From Scedosporium boydii (taxonomy: Eukaryota > Ascomycota > Sordariomycetes > Microascales > Microascaceae): a stretch of 64,000 bases of DNA. Both the position numbers and the translations under genes were made by a program. The notes below the pieces were generated by a model. The model did not search any database and was not told where the DNA came from. It worked only from the letters and a program-made list of their open reading frames with translations. This document shows positions 10,769 to 24,272 of this stretch, piece by piece. The number at the start of each line of letters is the position of its first letter. Positions within the stretch are counted from its first letter, which is position 1. The stretch spans positions 179,287 to 243,286 of the forward strand of contig NJFT01000037.1 in the NCBI GenBank assembly GCA_002221725.1, in the 5' to 3' direction.

Positions 10769-12924
10769 ACACTGTCGGGAGAGAACCCACACCGGGGTCT
10801 ACGAGTTGGACTAATCGACGTGGTATGGTTGGGGTAGGTACCACTGTACTAGGAGGGTAGGGTGGGGTGGGAAGGGAAAGTGCGACTAGGCTCCTCCAAG
10901 GGCGTATTGCAGTAGTCGTACTCCATCGCGGTGGACCGAAATGGGCTGCAGTGCTTCAAATTCCGGATAATTTAGACGGGGCTATAACGACCAGGAAAGA
11001 TCAACCAAGGAACGCAAGGGTGGTGGGAAAGGGTGGTACGGGAGGGCATGTACGTACCGTACCATATTGCACTAATTATTGGCGGCGATGCGTTGGCGGT
11101 TCCAAACTGCTGGGCGGCAAAGCATCCCAGGTCCCGCGTGGGTGTGGACGAAGTATTATGCACGCCTCAGCAGTCATAAACTAGTCTAGTACGAAGTATA
11201 GTAGTACAGGACAATTGGGCAGTGGACCTACCGAGGGAATATTACTAGCACGAAGTAAATGGGCTTTCTTCCTCACCTTGGCCTAGCAGCAAAACAGACT
11301 GGAGAAGTATGCCACACCTCCACCTAGGCAGATCAATTGATGCTGGAAGGAGCAGGCGGAGGGGGGCGGGGGGTGGTCTGAACTAGAGCAAGTGCTCCCT
11401 CCCTCCTACACTACACTACTGCACTCGTTGGACGATGAAGTAAGGATAGGGGCGGGTGCAAGATTGGGGGACCAAGATGGTGATGAGGACAGAATTGGGG
11501 TCTGAAGTGCCACCAGGCGCTATTATTCTATTACACGTGGGAAGTCTCTATTTTAAACTAATAGCTGGAGACTAGGGGACGCCGGCCGGTGGGAGGGGAC
11601 TCGCACTCGGACACTTCAAGCACGGCATATTAGGATCACGAGAAGAGAATGGGTTATTGATAACCTCGTGCCGTTCAAGACGACTAGCCTTCATCGCCGC
11701 TAGACCTCACCAAATCCAAGATTTGGGTTCTTGGGTGAATTGGCAGCGATACTGCGGACAGAGGCAGCCGGCAACAAATAACACACTGATTAGCAGCTCC
11801 TAGAGTCTAAGCCAGTATGAAAACGCAAGCTCAAGAAAATACAAGAAATACTTCGTACTTCATACAAGCAGGAATCCGAAGCGGAGTTTCTCCGCGCTGT
11901 TCCATCCGTGCCGCTCAGAGATCAGAGCATCGTGCGAGGACTAATATCAAAAGACGCAGGGTCAACGTCCTAGCGTGCCTTGCAGGGCCGTGTAAGTACT
12001 CGCCATGATTCATCGACAAAGCACTAGCTGGAACAAATGGAAGACTTAATGCACTCAAAGAACAATCAAAGAAATAAGGTGAACGGGCGAGTCATTGCAC
12101 TAGCTCCCTCGTGGTGAAGCGGAGTCAGTTTCCAACTCTTCGGATCCGTCAACATTCCGTTCTCTACGTGCGCACGTGTATTCAATAGAAGGAGAGCAAG
12201 CTCACGCCGGTCGAGCGACTAGACCGCAGGGGTTAACTACTTCGTATCGAGGTTATTCGATCATTGGTGATGATAATGCCTGGGCCACAGGCTACACTTA
12301 GCAAGGAAAGGACTGCCGATAAGATGATGTGCGTGCTCCTATTTCATGGGCTGTTAAAAAGCATCTAATGATTTGCAACCCTCCTCACTTACCGGTTTCG
12401 TAATCATCCCGACTGAGACCTTGGCCAGGCCAATGCCCAAGTTTCATGGCAAAATTAACGCGTTCTTCGCTTACGGTCACCGCCCGTGTATCGACATGCA
12501 TTCGACAAAACGGGCCTCCCTCCGCCACACAAAATGAATGCATGAGTCCTCATACTGAAGGATGATGGTGCACTCCGTCGGGGAGAGAACCCACCTGGCT
12601 ATTGTATGGCGGAACGACACAGTATCAAGCTGCTCTGGGCTCGTCGTTTTAATTGCCCTTCTAGATCAATTGATACATCAAATCGTACTCCACCGGTATC
12701 CGGTGGTGGAGTGCGACGGAAGAACTAAACCTAATCCCTATACTCTCCTTCCTCGAAGAATTATGCCGGCCCCGAGAACTAGTTTACTCTTTACTCGAGA
12801 AGGAAAGTGTCTCGCTGGACAGCACAGAGAAACACCGAGTGACGCCATGGGAAGGAAAAACCGAACAACCCGGACATGGTGGCAGAACGCACGATTTTTA
12901 AGGCGGGGCGCTGGAGACCAATGG

Positions 12925-12951
12925 TTCCAAGGGTTCCAAGGGCTCCAAGGG
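12925..12951. repeat. short tandem repeat, 9-base unit TTCCAAGGG
   Basis: There are three tandem 9-base units; the third has C for the first T. The unit is a multiple of three and reads as a short in-frame peptide repeat, but no gene is supported around it. Confidence 0.6.
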
Positions 12952-13840
12952 TGAGTCGGAAGGAGCCAGCACTTGCCTTTTCCGCCCACGTGCGTCTGCA
13001 TTTCTTGGACCCTTGTTACCTGACCCTCGTGTTCTTTACACTGCACTGGGATGGTGGATGGTCACTGCCGGAGGCGATGAAGGTTCACGAGAGAGAATCT
13101 CATTTGATCTCGAAGAAATTGATACGTACCACAAGGGTACTCACTCGGTCAAGTCGCGGAGGGTATCATGCAAATCCACAGACGAAGGAACGACTCTATC
13201 TGCAGAAACGGTCGTCGTTACCCTGTTCGTCCAGCCCAACGGACCACCATGGAGGAGCTGTCTCCAACCATTCACCCATTCGGCGAGCTTATTGTCCCCG
13301 TGCTGCCTGCCCTCGCCGTCCAACAGTACCAGTACATCATAAATCAGAAAGAGCAGACAATATTATTACTGGACGTCTATTTTGAGAAGACGGCCCAGCT
13401 CTAACGTCGTTGGTAATAATATCACCACCGAGTTATCATCATTAATCCCGTGTTGGGGTAAAGATAACCTTCTCTCACGGAATCGGAGTAAACTCCTTAT
13501 ACCGACTCGCCGCTATATTATTCAAGACCATCTGAAACTATGACCGACCGTCAGCGAGATCAGCATTGCATGCCGTCCTGTCCACAGCAGCCATTATGAA
13601 CCATACCGCACGACGCGGAAAATGGCGCGGCTATGCTCAGGGGTTTGTAAATAATAGAGAAGGTATTACGTCTGCATATTATCAGGGACTCGTCCTTCGC
13701 GCAATTCCGCACTGCCGTCTTGGTCTTGGTTGGTGCAACGCTACGCCCACGCATCCTCCTGAGTCCTTGCGTGCTGGAATGTAATATTGATACTAGTTTG
13801 GGACTGTCCATGGCAAGGGACAATGGGGAGACTGCGCCCG

Positions 13841-13846
13841 CACACA

Positions 13847-13882
<36 letters not shown>
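13841..13882. repeat. (CA)n microsatellite
   Basis: A dinucleotide run of about 42 bases, CA repeated with a single interruption (CAGA) near the left end, inside the gene-poor region. The open frames through it (poly-Thr/His or poly-Val/Cys) are artefacts of the repeat. Confidence 0.9.
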
Positions 13883-13884
<2 letters not shown>

Positions 13885-15380
13885 GCAGGCAAAGGTACAA
13901 TGTGAAGGTTCCTGAATTTCAGATGTGATGTACACCAAGACCTACTGGAAAAAGCCAAGTAACGTCGCCTACATCTCACATACACTACATACATTTACGA
14001 GAGTGTGACCCTAGAAGGATGCTGCTACATGAACCAGGGGGATGCAGCATTTGAGGCTCCAAGAGCGGAAATCGAAGCCTACAATGTGGAGTGGTAGTGG
14101 ACATCCTGTCCTCACTAACCCGTCAAGGAATTTCCTCCGTGTCGTTACAATCTAGAATGACTGGGGAAGGCCCAGATGCTCCGGTGTGCAGAAATAGCAC
14201 TTCCAACAGGGCCTGTCTCTTGACATCTGAACTCCTCCCAAAAGGAGGCTCTGCACTACCACCCAAGATCGTCCCAAATCCCGCATGTCGTACAGATTTC
14301 GCTCCAGTTAATCTGTGAACTTTATGCAACAAGAAATGAGAAAGTGGCAGGGAAAAACAAAAATAAAATACGAAGTACGATCCTCAGTATGGAGCGTGGA
14401 AATCACCATTCTTGTCAGGCTGAGACACACATCGGAATGCTCAAACGAAAAACCGGTGAGGCAGTGAGGAGCTTTACCCGGTGTTCAAATTTAACATGAA
14501 GCAGGCGAGAGAAGCAGTTGTGGTTGACGGAATTGGGAGGACCAAGAAGCCCCTGGAAGAACTCCCTCATACCCTTGCTGGGACTTGCAGCGGAACCACA
14601 TGGATCAAAGACATCAACCCATTCCCGACCCCCAAATAAATAGCGCTGTGCGCTAGTATGCACATAGGGTGCTGCCATGTGCTGGGCGGGCTCGCCGCTG
14701 ACTGACTGACTCGGTAGATGCACGAAGTAAACCTGCTGCCAAAGTAGTACAAGAATAGCTATGGTCTCGGTCTCCTTTCCAGGGTGCTTGAACCCCCCCT
14801 TCTCACAACGCTGGCTGTAGGGATGAGCATGGAGGGGCATTATGGGACGACGCTATGAAGGAACCGTGACATCACAGTGGCACGATCACTGCCATGAGGC
14901 CAGGAAATTGATTGATCAATTTTCTGGACTCCTTTACTAATACCAAAGAGCACATATTAGGGCGCTCCATCGTTCTGAACCCCACTCGACTACGGAGAAA
15001 AAAACAGCACGAAGCTCTAGTGCAGACCCTGAAGGAATCACTGCTGAGATCTAAGGGCGCTCGAGAGAGGCTTCGAATCTTACAGCACATTACACTAGGG
15101 TAAGTCGGTTTTACGCTATCTCTATTTCGTAGGTTCGACGCGTGGCTCTTGGCTCCCCAGAGGCATCTTCAACTGATCTGTGGAGGATCTCCCTTAGCAT
15201 TGGTGTTTAAGCCCCGGCATTCGGGAAATATCAGCCATAGGCTGTCCACCGCCAACCTCGGCGCATGAATTGTAGCCCCCCAAATACCGGCTGGCAAAGC
15301 TTGGTGATCGGCAACCGTTTGCCTGATGGGGGAACAAGGCAAGACTGCCGGGATGTTGATATGGGGAGGGGGATCGAGTA

Positions 15381-15414
15381 GGGGGCGGCCAGAGGGGGCG
15401 GCCAGAGGGGGCGG
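15381..15414. repeat. G-rich tandem repeat, 13-base unit GGGGGCGGCCAGA
   Basis: Two exact copies and a partial third copy of a 13-base unit, each beginning with five G residues. The stacked G runs on one strand could in principle support a quadruplex, but there is no gene context to interpret this. Confidence 0.6.
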
Positions 15415-18245
15415 TAATGATGTGCTTCGGTAGGCAGGGATAGGGGCAGAAGATAAACTGGGGCTGATAGCGACACTGGCCCCATTTCCCAAACGTCTGT
15501 CCAGCTCCGCTAGTCTATGTTGGGAGACACATCGAGAGATGAGCCGGCTTACTGCATTCTGTTTCGGGCCTAGTGTGGAAAACGAACGCTTGGCATCATG
15601 GTGGAAGGAATTCGAAATATAGATCGTCTGGCGGACTGCACCTCCCCTCCCCTTATCATATAACAACCGTTCGCTGCAGGATTCAAGCCACCCTTTCCAG
15701 ATTGGCCTCATCGTCACATTCTATCGACGCTACGCGGGGGCGTGGCGTTCAATGGCTTGCTCGGGTGCTTCCACATACAGGCTTTGGATGGCGATGACAA
15801 TCCAGTCTGGTGGGGCCCTAGATGCATGGAACAATCAAAGGATGAGAGCTGCTGCAGGAGCTCGTGCTGGTAATCTTCGAAGAAGTCGCCCTTTTTTCCT
15901 TTCTCACGTCCCAAGCTTCTGTGCATCGTCAAAAAAGCTGCCCATTCATCCTCCCCCTTCCGCCCGCAGCCAAGCCCAAGGAAGGGTCTAGCCCTCATCG
16001 AGGCTCTTGATCTATTTGCCAATTGGTATGGCAAGTGGGCAACGATGGGGACGGTGCGCAAGCAGGGCCTCCCAGGGGTAATATCACAGAGATTCACCTT
16101 TTAATAATAATAACATTTGCGAGATATTACTTGACGTCTAGCCTGGCCAGGCCCTTCCCCGCCGTACCTCCGTTCCCACATGCACTTGATCAGATCAGTT
16201 TTACGGAGGATTAATCCTCGTCTCATGAAGCTCCCTGAACAACGTGAGTGCAGGGTAGTTGAAAAGATCCCGGTCCTGCTTACGGGAAATTAAGTCTTCG
16301 ATTCGGACAATATTGTCTGATATGAGCTTGTCTCCTCGACTGCCCATTTTTATCATCGGCATCATCAGAATGACCAGACACATGGACTCCTTTTAGTTGT
16401 GCGTCTGTTTAAGCGCGGAAACTGGTGCAGCACACTTTCAGGACGAGACTATGAGTATACAAAGTAACGGGTTCTCGCGTGGTTCCGTCGGTCGGGGTTC
16501 ACATGTTGTACGAATTGGTGTCTGAGTGGGACAGGGAAAGGGACAATTGGATTCGATTGACCACTTTTCTTGGAGAAGTGGAGATGCAAGATTTCCCAGG
16601 CCATGCGTGAATCCAACACGGCGGCGTACGAAGTAAACGAGATTTCTCGTATTATGTTGTATCATGTATGCACTCCGGAGTATGCGAGACAAGAAATTAA
16701 AGGATGTCGCATAGGAGCCTTCCAGCAGCCCAGAGTGTGGTCCGTCTTCCAGGGTTTGCATCCCATGGCAGATGGCAGGGTGCTCTAGAACCTAAAAAGC
16801 AAGACCAAAACGGGCCACGTGCAGGTTACCATCTCACCCCTGCCGCCTAGCTACCGATGGAGGCAAAGCCCAAGAGGTGGAGAAAAGGAAGGTGATATTG
16901 TTCGTGGTAGCGAACATGGATCATGGATGTGCCAAGTAATGGCTCACCTTTTTGCTCAAATGACAAATGGCGGCGTCTGTATCACCCTTCAGACGAGACG
17001 GCGGAGGACGCTAGTTCTACCGGAGAAGGCGTGGATTCTGAAGCTAGGCTGAGACCGCTGAGCTTGAGGGAAACTCGCACGAGGGAACCGGATTGGACCG
17101 CAATTGTACGTGATCCGTTCAATTGTGCTTCTTGACTTGGCCTGGTCTCGATACTATTGCTGGCCCTTCCACAGCAATGTTATATTTGATCAAATAATAT
17201 TATTGTCCACTATATCCCGAAGGAGAAGTAGGCTGAGCTCACATCTCAAACCACACCGTTGCACGGGTTATGCTGAGAGACGGCATAATATTGGCGATCT
17301 ACAGCGACGGCAACCGCAGCCGCAAGAGCGATCACTCAAAATATCGACCAAACACTGCCCTTGGAGGGGAGGATCAAGAAAATCTCAAGGCGCGACAAGA
17401 TACTCTTCTGGGGTTTGTTCTGAGTCCTTTCCCTTAACAGAAAGTGAGAGGCTGAGACTAGCATAAGTGCCGAAATGGAGAGCTGCACTTTAGTAGCGAC
17501 TAATACCTCGTACTTCGTAAAGTAGTGTAGTGTAGTACCTACGAGGGGAGTACGTGTACCGAGGTAGTGTACGACTCTGGCTATCCGTCCGGGACTTCGT
17601 CTTTAAAAATGGTGTAATGATCGTCATAAACCATAACACCAAGAAGTCGAGCACACAAGTGGCGTCTACCAAGTAAAATTATCACGGTGTGCTGTGTCAA
17701 CTTGAGCAAGGGGATTGGGCTTGTCTGCCGTACTCCCGCCCGCGATGTGGTAATGGTGGCTGCAAATTACGAGGTAACAAATTGCTGGGACAGGGCATTT
17801 CAGCCCCCTTGCCGAACGCTCCATCAAGGAAATGCTTCGTAGGATCAAGAGGCTTGAGGTCCCCCGGGCGCCACCTCCAACCCCCTACAGGACCCCATGT
17901 CGCGGATTGGCTCACTCTTCCAGCTAGACTGTTCCCTCGGCGAGCAAGTTCCTCCAGACCGAGAGGCCCCAAGCAGACGGAGTTGCCTCTTGAAGATGGG
18001 CTTCCGGTGGGTGATATTCCGGCTCGGTTGGGCTGAAGAAGAACGCCCCAGAATGCAACCAAGACATCGCTCGGTCGATGATTCTGGCACGATTGCAGAC
18101 AATGTCTTTTCACGGCACCTTCGGCTATGTATTCCAGTACTTTCGGGGACTAATAGAGTAATAATGCTCCGTCTTCGATCGCAAGACTGACTGGGGAACA
18201 CATGAAACTAGTCGACCGGACGGGTTAGCTAAGCCGGTATTGCAA

Positions 18246-18248
<3 letters not shown>

Positions 18249-18276
<28 letters not shown>
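18249..18276. repeat. poly(T) tract of 28 bases
   Basis: An uninterrupted homopolymer inside the gene-poor region. It could be a poly(A) tail of an inserted retrocopy read on the other strand or simple slippage; I see no target-site duplication or coding remnant next to it. The length may be imprecise in the assembly. Confidence 0.8.
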
Positions 18277-18279
<3 letters not shown>

Positions 18280-20246
18280 GCTAGGTCCTTCAAAAGTTCT
18301 GAATAGAGGAGCGGGTTATCGGGTCTTCCGTCCGTAGAAAGTAGGTCCTATTCTGTAGTACTGAGCGAGGCATTGCCCGAATGGTGGCGCTCGATTAGGG
18401 GCAAAATGGCTCCACGTCGTCGTTCCCGTTGAGGGTTTTTCTGTGGACATGTGCAAAAGCCCAGCGAAGATCCCCAGCAAAAGAACATCGTTAATTTGAC
18501 TCGACGTCTCAACTTATGCCTATTGTAGCCGTTGCATTTGCATTGCGGCAGGGTCCAACAGGCTAAGTCAGCACCTTCTCCAATTTGATCTCGTAAATGC
18601 ATTGAGTCCACTTGCAACTGGGAACGTACATATTGTACTCCAAAGCTGGAGATCCAAAGTACCCTGTCAGGCAGGTCCTCCATCCGTTGAAGCGGCTCAT
18701 TTGATTGAGTGAAAAATTAGAACCTTCAACACTTCGTACTTCGTAATGGTTCAACAGTATGCATGAAGACAGACACTACTATACCCTGGACTCCAATCCT
18801 TCCCGTGATGTGCAGGCTTAGACAAAGCTAGGGTTCTTCCCCGTCCGATCAATCATGCGGCAGTTGGGTATTCGGAGGGGCAGGACAAAAAAAAAGGGAA
18901 AAAAAGCTGTGGATCGACAACAACCTGGGAAAATTCGGGGTACTCATACACTAGTCCTGTTCAATCTCAAGGCTCGCACGCTAAGAAGATCCAAAGGTCC
19001 ACTCCCCCAGACCCGAGACCCCAGACCCAGACTGGGGTAATCTCCTCACTCTGAACGCTACTGATACCAGCATCGCATAGCCCCTCTCCGTTCCCTCCGT
19101 TATGGAGATCCGGTTGGCCAGCTCGCGAGGGTGTTGGAGGTCCCATCATGATGTACAGCAGGAGGCTTATCCCCACGCGGCACTGCATAATAAGGTCGCT
19201 AGTCGGTTGGGGTCAATGTTTGGCTTTTATGTCCAGTCCAATCGAACGACCTCAGCACACTGCAACTGCACTAGACCCTTATTCAATAGCCGCGGCTTGC
19301 TGGCTGTGCCCTTTTGGTTGTCGGGACACGTGTAAAAAGCCGGAGATGAATACCGACATGCCAACTAGTCCACATCAGCTCTTGAAATGCGACTCTGTAG
19401 GCTTCCCCGTATCCATTGCTCTGTCTTCTCTCAGCCCTTTTCCCCAGACTACCTCGGTACTTTGCATGTGGTAGTACGAGTACCAGTAGAGAGAGAAAGA
19501 AAAAAGTAAAAAAGCTGTGGGAGGGGTGGTTCCTTGTTGCCGTCGGAATAACTAGGATCCTTCGGTTTTTTGCTTGCCCATAATCCGGGGTAGATCTGAA
19601 CAAGACGTAGTATTTACATGGATGCCACGCCCTCGATATCTCCGTTGCTGCGGAGTAAGATGTCGACCCATACCAAGACACATCAATAGCTCCTAGATTA
19701 CATGTGCACAACCATTCTCTGTGGTTCACGATTCGTTGCTCTAGCATTAGGATCAAGAAACAGGCCATTTCCCCCAGATTTTCTCTTTAACATGGGTCCA
19801 ACAGTCTCACATGGGTGTAATATATCCGCAGCGCCGATTCGCGCATCCTTCTCTCCGAGTACCTCTCATCATCGTCTTTGATCTGCAAATCCTTGCGGGG
19901 AGCGCATCAACATTCCACTTAGTTTACGCACGCCGTAGATGATTCCTTGATACGACAAAATTTCAAGAGCGCGATCATGCCGTGAAATTAGCACTCGCAT
20001 TAGTACGCTCTCCGAGGTGCCCAGTGATAGGTTTCGGCTGGGTGTGGTCGAAATGCATAACCGAAGAAGGCAATTGGTGGATGCTTCGCCTCGTCGGAGA
20101 TCGAATTGTATCTTCTTCTGGATTTAGGGGAGGCAGATTCCCAGATGCCGTACTCCCTCTGTCCCGTACATGTTCCTGAGGATTCTGGAATGCCACCCTA
20201 CATGTCGAAAAAGCAAACATCACGGCCCATATTCGTGCTCTGTGCG

Positions 20247-20672
20247 TACTTCGTACTTGTGGGCGAGATGCCGTCTATGTACGTACTTTGGGGTAAGTTA
20301 GTGGTATCAGGGTGCCACTCAAGAATTCATTCTCGTCTATTTTTAGGGTTGGGGTTGATCAATCAATATTGCCATCAATCAAATTGTAGTGTGTGAAGTA
20401 AACGTAGTTTATTACTTCGTTGACAACCCAGGCGGGTCTCTCCACACAACATCTTTCCAATGGATCCCGTTCTCACTCGCCTTAGCTCAGTACGAAGTAA
20501 TTAGTTTTACTAGTGTCTACGTTTATTTTCCCCTCCCCTCCCTTCCCCTCCTCCATCTGTCCATAATTTGTCCGCTTTTTGTTTCCCCGCAAACACCCCA
20601 GAGTCATAATTCCGCGATCCATCACCAGAAGTGGGGAGGTGCGCCCTCGCATGTAACCGTAACTACGAAGTA
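20247..20672. repeat. cluster of three TACGAAGTA/TACTTCGTA words
   Basis: Exact copies lie at 20247-20255, 20491-20499 and 20664-20672, with a one-base variant near 20413. This is the densest local group of the dispersed word apart from the palindrome at 10656. There is no gene nearby. Confidence 0.65.
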
Positions 20673-23600
20673 GCTGATCATTCAAAAGAACATGATCTGA
20701 ACTCGCGTCCTGAACTGATCTAAAAGCCCGCCAACTGGTCCGCCAAGAAGGTACTAGAAAAATAGTACTGGGACCATCAACGTTGGGCTCCAGCTGGCTC
20801 CTCAGGGATCAATAGTACCGAGGTACGTATTTGATAATACTACAACACTATCATATCATCAGGGATGTCACATATAATGAAATGCGCGTAGTCCGTTATA
20901 GGAGCGGGAGGCGGTTTGGGGCTCACTCGGACACTCCCTCATTTCTTTTTCCCGCCAGACAGGCACGCGAGTCAAAACTTGGTTACCCCTTTCCTCGCCG
21001 AACTTGATTGGTCCTTACCCGCGCTGTTCGGTGAACAAACCTTTTGGTCCCGAAGGAGAGATTCTGGTTGTTGGAATCGAGGTACACCCCATGGTTAGTA
21101 GTTAGAGCATTGTGTACGTACTTCAATGGATTACACCTTTGCTACGAGGAAAGTAAGATATTGACACTCTCAAGCAGCCAATACACCCATAACATGCCGG
21201 GACCTTTCACATCTACCTCCCGTCCTAGAAGCGGAAGGACGGGGACGTGCTTGGTTCAGGCCAAGGCCATGCGACCGTCCCAGGGGTGTCGCAAGCTTTG
21301 ACCGAACCACACGGCGCTCTAATCATCGCATTATGGGAACGGGAGCGCGATCGCTTAATGGGAACATCTTATTGCCGGGTTTATTTCATGATAAATGAAG
21401 CTCGGTCCATAGTCCCAGGGGCCCCGGACTCATCAATGCTCTCACGAGTCGAAGGTGTCGGTGACCCACCCCGGCATTTTGACCCAAACCGAGAAGCCAG
21501 GCAGGTCAACTAATGTGCTTATTAAGCTACACCAGACCATTTGAAGGTCCAAGTCGTGAGAGAACCCTTCAAAAGCAACAGCGAATTGGCACGATCCCAG
21601 ACTTGCAGCTTATCTGCCTTTTCACAGCGATTGTCGACAACTTCTCGCTTCATTGCACCCATCCATCCTTCTCAATACCCGTGGCACTGCAGCTCGTCGA
21701 TACGAACAAGGTGCCTATCTAGTTATATCTTAGCCAGTTACATTTCTCCTGAAGAGGGTCGCATCACAATCATCTCATTGTCAACGCAATGCATTGTCGA
21801 TCGAGGATCGCTTGGCAGGGCCGGCTGCTGGCAGAATCGGGATCGGTTGAAACTGGGTTTTGGGACCAACTTGCAGCCAGGCGAACTCTCCCCAAATTGT
21901 CGGCTCCTCTTTTTCCCAACCGTGCATCAAGTCTCATGACCGCCTCGCCTCTCTTTGCAATCTTGCCTAATCCCTCCGTGATATCTGCATACGGCTGATA
22001 TGAAATGGTTCAGATAAGTCACTTACACGATGTTGGTTGCTTATAGCAGGAGGACAAACTCCCGCTCGAGATGCTGTGATGCCGTCGTGTTCGGCCTACC
22101 AACACGATCAGAGTCTGCCACAACTCAGGTTTGACAACTTAGGTTTGACGGTCGTCCTCATCTTGCCCGCTTCCGGCAAATATACTTCTTGGCAATTCAG
22201 GCTGTATTTCCCTGCATCCAAGACGTCTGCAGCCAATCTAAATGTGACCCTTCTTGCACCCGGTCACGGATTTTCGATCCAGGATAATACGGCGGTTCCA
22301 GCAACGGTACATTCATTTTATTTTTTATTTTAATTTTTTTTTCTTTCTAAATAAAATTCTCCAGCCTTTTCCACCACTCGCTTATCACACAATGAGGCGA
22401 GCAGGATAGGTGGCTTCTGGCTCGTGAGGGGCGACAGGTCCATTCGGCATTGCTACGTTTATTCGTCATGGCATCTACGTCGTTATGCTCCTGTGTGCCA
22501 GGCCGGATGCATTACGGTCTACACGCGGCGAGAAAGTAGTCCCGTACGCTAAGGTCTCTGTATGGTTTACACCGACAAGCTCTGATAGAGGAAACCGCAG
22601 TCGGCTTCCGAGACCTCGCGGCGGAAAAGCATTTACGCGGGCTCGTATATGTGCTTCTACTCCCCATATATTTGCCTCCCGTCTATCTTCATCGGCCCTT
22701 TGTGTGTATGAGCATATCCAGACGGTGTGCTTGTTGTGGAGAGCCTCGCGTGTTTAACCCCAATCAGCTCATATCAGGTGGCAAGTTCCGGGTGCGGTCT
22801 GTGTGAGTAGTACACCCATCTATGTAAGAGCTTGGTGTATAGATGTGCAGCTACGTATCAATTGATGTCTTCTAAGTATGCGCGAGTGTGGGTTTGATAT
22901 GGCGGCATTTTCTTAGGCCCGGCGAAAGCCCTTATTAAAGGGCCGACGATGGTGGTGAGCCCATATTGTCTATATACAACCATAACATTGTATCCAACTT
23001 AGCTTATACTTGCGTACGCAAGTGGGACGTTTATACATCTCCCAGGTTCTATGTAAGCCTCAAGGCACCACACCCGCGAGCCGGGCCAGGTTGTATGAAA
23101 ATATTAATCTTGTATGGAGCAGACAGAGAAGCAGGAGTGGGGAATACCGAGACACACCTCAACAGGAGCAACAGTCCGGCCCAGGCGTTCTCCAACAACC
23201 AATAAACCCAAGCCGAACAGACGGCTCGTAATTAACTACTTGACCGTGGGCAAATGAGGAGGAAATACTACGGAAGAACATAATAGAGGGGATTTCTAAT
23301 TAAAGCAACATTTCTGACGGGATATAAACGAGTCCACAGATGAATCTCGGTCAGTACCCAAACACTATACCACTGTCTAAAGTAAGTGAGGCCTCGTCAT
23401 CAAACTCTCTCTACTCTTTAGAATTATTTAGGGGGGATGCCTTCATCGAGGGCTTAGGAGTACGGCTGGGATGAAAAGCAAGGGGAGAACTCAAGATGGT
23501 GTGCTGGTGATGTACGAGACACTTCCCTGCTGGTGACAGTGCTGGTAGCGAAAGGAGCCTCTCTGCCATGGTGCTGTACAACACGAGGCTCAATCCCGGC

Positions 23601-24228
23601 ATTCGATCACTTAATTCATTGATGCCCGTTCTTTTTTGCGGGAGCATCCACAACAAAGCCCATATGTCACTCGGCTGTCTGGGAGAACACATCAATGATG
23701 TGCCGAGAAGGGCCGGGACTAAGAGTAAGATCTCGTATTTAGCGCACCCCACCGACGGCTTTCTCTAGACCACACTCCGGGGATTACCTCCATTTCGAGT
23801 ATAAGAAGAGTTTTCAGTTTCAATATTCCGATGCTTGCCTGCGCCCTCTCAAGGCATTGAAGCGGAAGGTGGAACCAGACGGCTGGCCCCTGTATAGACT
23901 AGTATGTAACGTACGAAGTAGTTCATTCACGATAAGCCGATGGGGCGGGAGACGGGCGACCCTGCAATGAAGATCATGGCTCTGGCCGGGCCACTCCCTA
24001 CCTTATTTTCCCCGAGCGACTCGTATCGCTCCGACTATCCGCCGGGGATTACGTCTCATTCAATGCCATTGCGGTAGTGAGTGCCGAAATGAGGAGTCTA
24101 AAGGGGGCACAGCAATAATACCTGTGGAGGCTGAAGGATCCATGGAAGAACAACGGAAGCCAAGTCCAAAAAAGAATGCCACCTTCTCTCGGTGTGTGAT
24201 GTCAACGAGACCAAAGCAGCCGACCAAC

Positions 24229-24272
24229 TTTTTTTTTTTTTTTTTTATAAAAAAAGAAAAAAAAAAAAAAAA
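24229..24272. repeat. poly(T)/poly(A) inverted repeat
   Basis: T18 is followed by ATA and then an almost pure A run of about 23 bases interrupted by a single G. The two arms can pair into a long A:T hairpin with almost no loop. Assembly error at the homopolymers is possible. Confidence 0.65.

Noticed and set aside
13720..13994. Open frames through the (CA)n microsatellite
   Set aside because: They consist largely of the dinucleotide repeat translated as alternating residues and have no other support.
15169..15717. 182-codon open frame in the gene-poor region
   Set aside because: No domain, low-complexity Pro/Ser runs and passage through a tandem repeat. Frames of this length are expected about once by chance in 22 kb of both strands.
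8256..23182. Exact 17-mer GAGCAACAGTCCGGCCC at 8256 and 23166
   Set aside because: A shared 17-mer in 64 kb has an expectation of roughly 0.2, and the flanks do not match, so it is not evidence of a repeat family.
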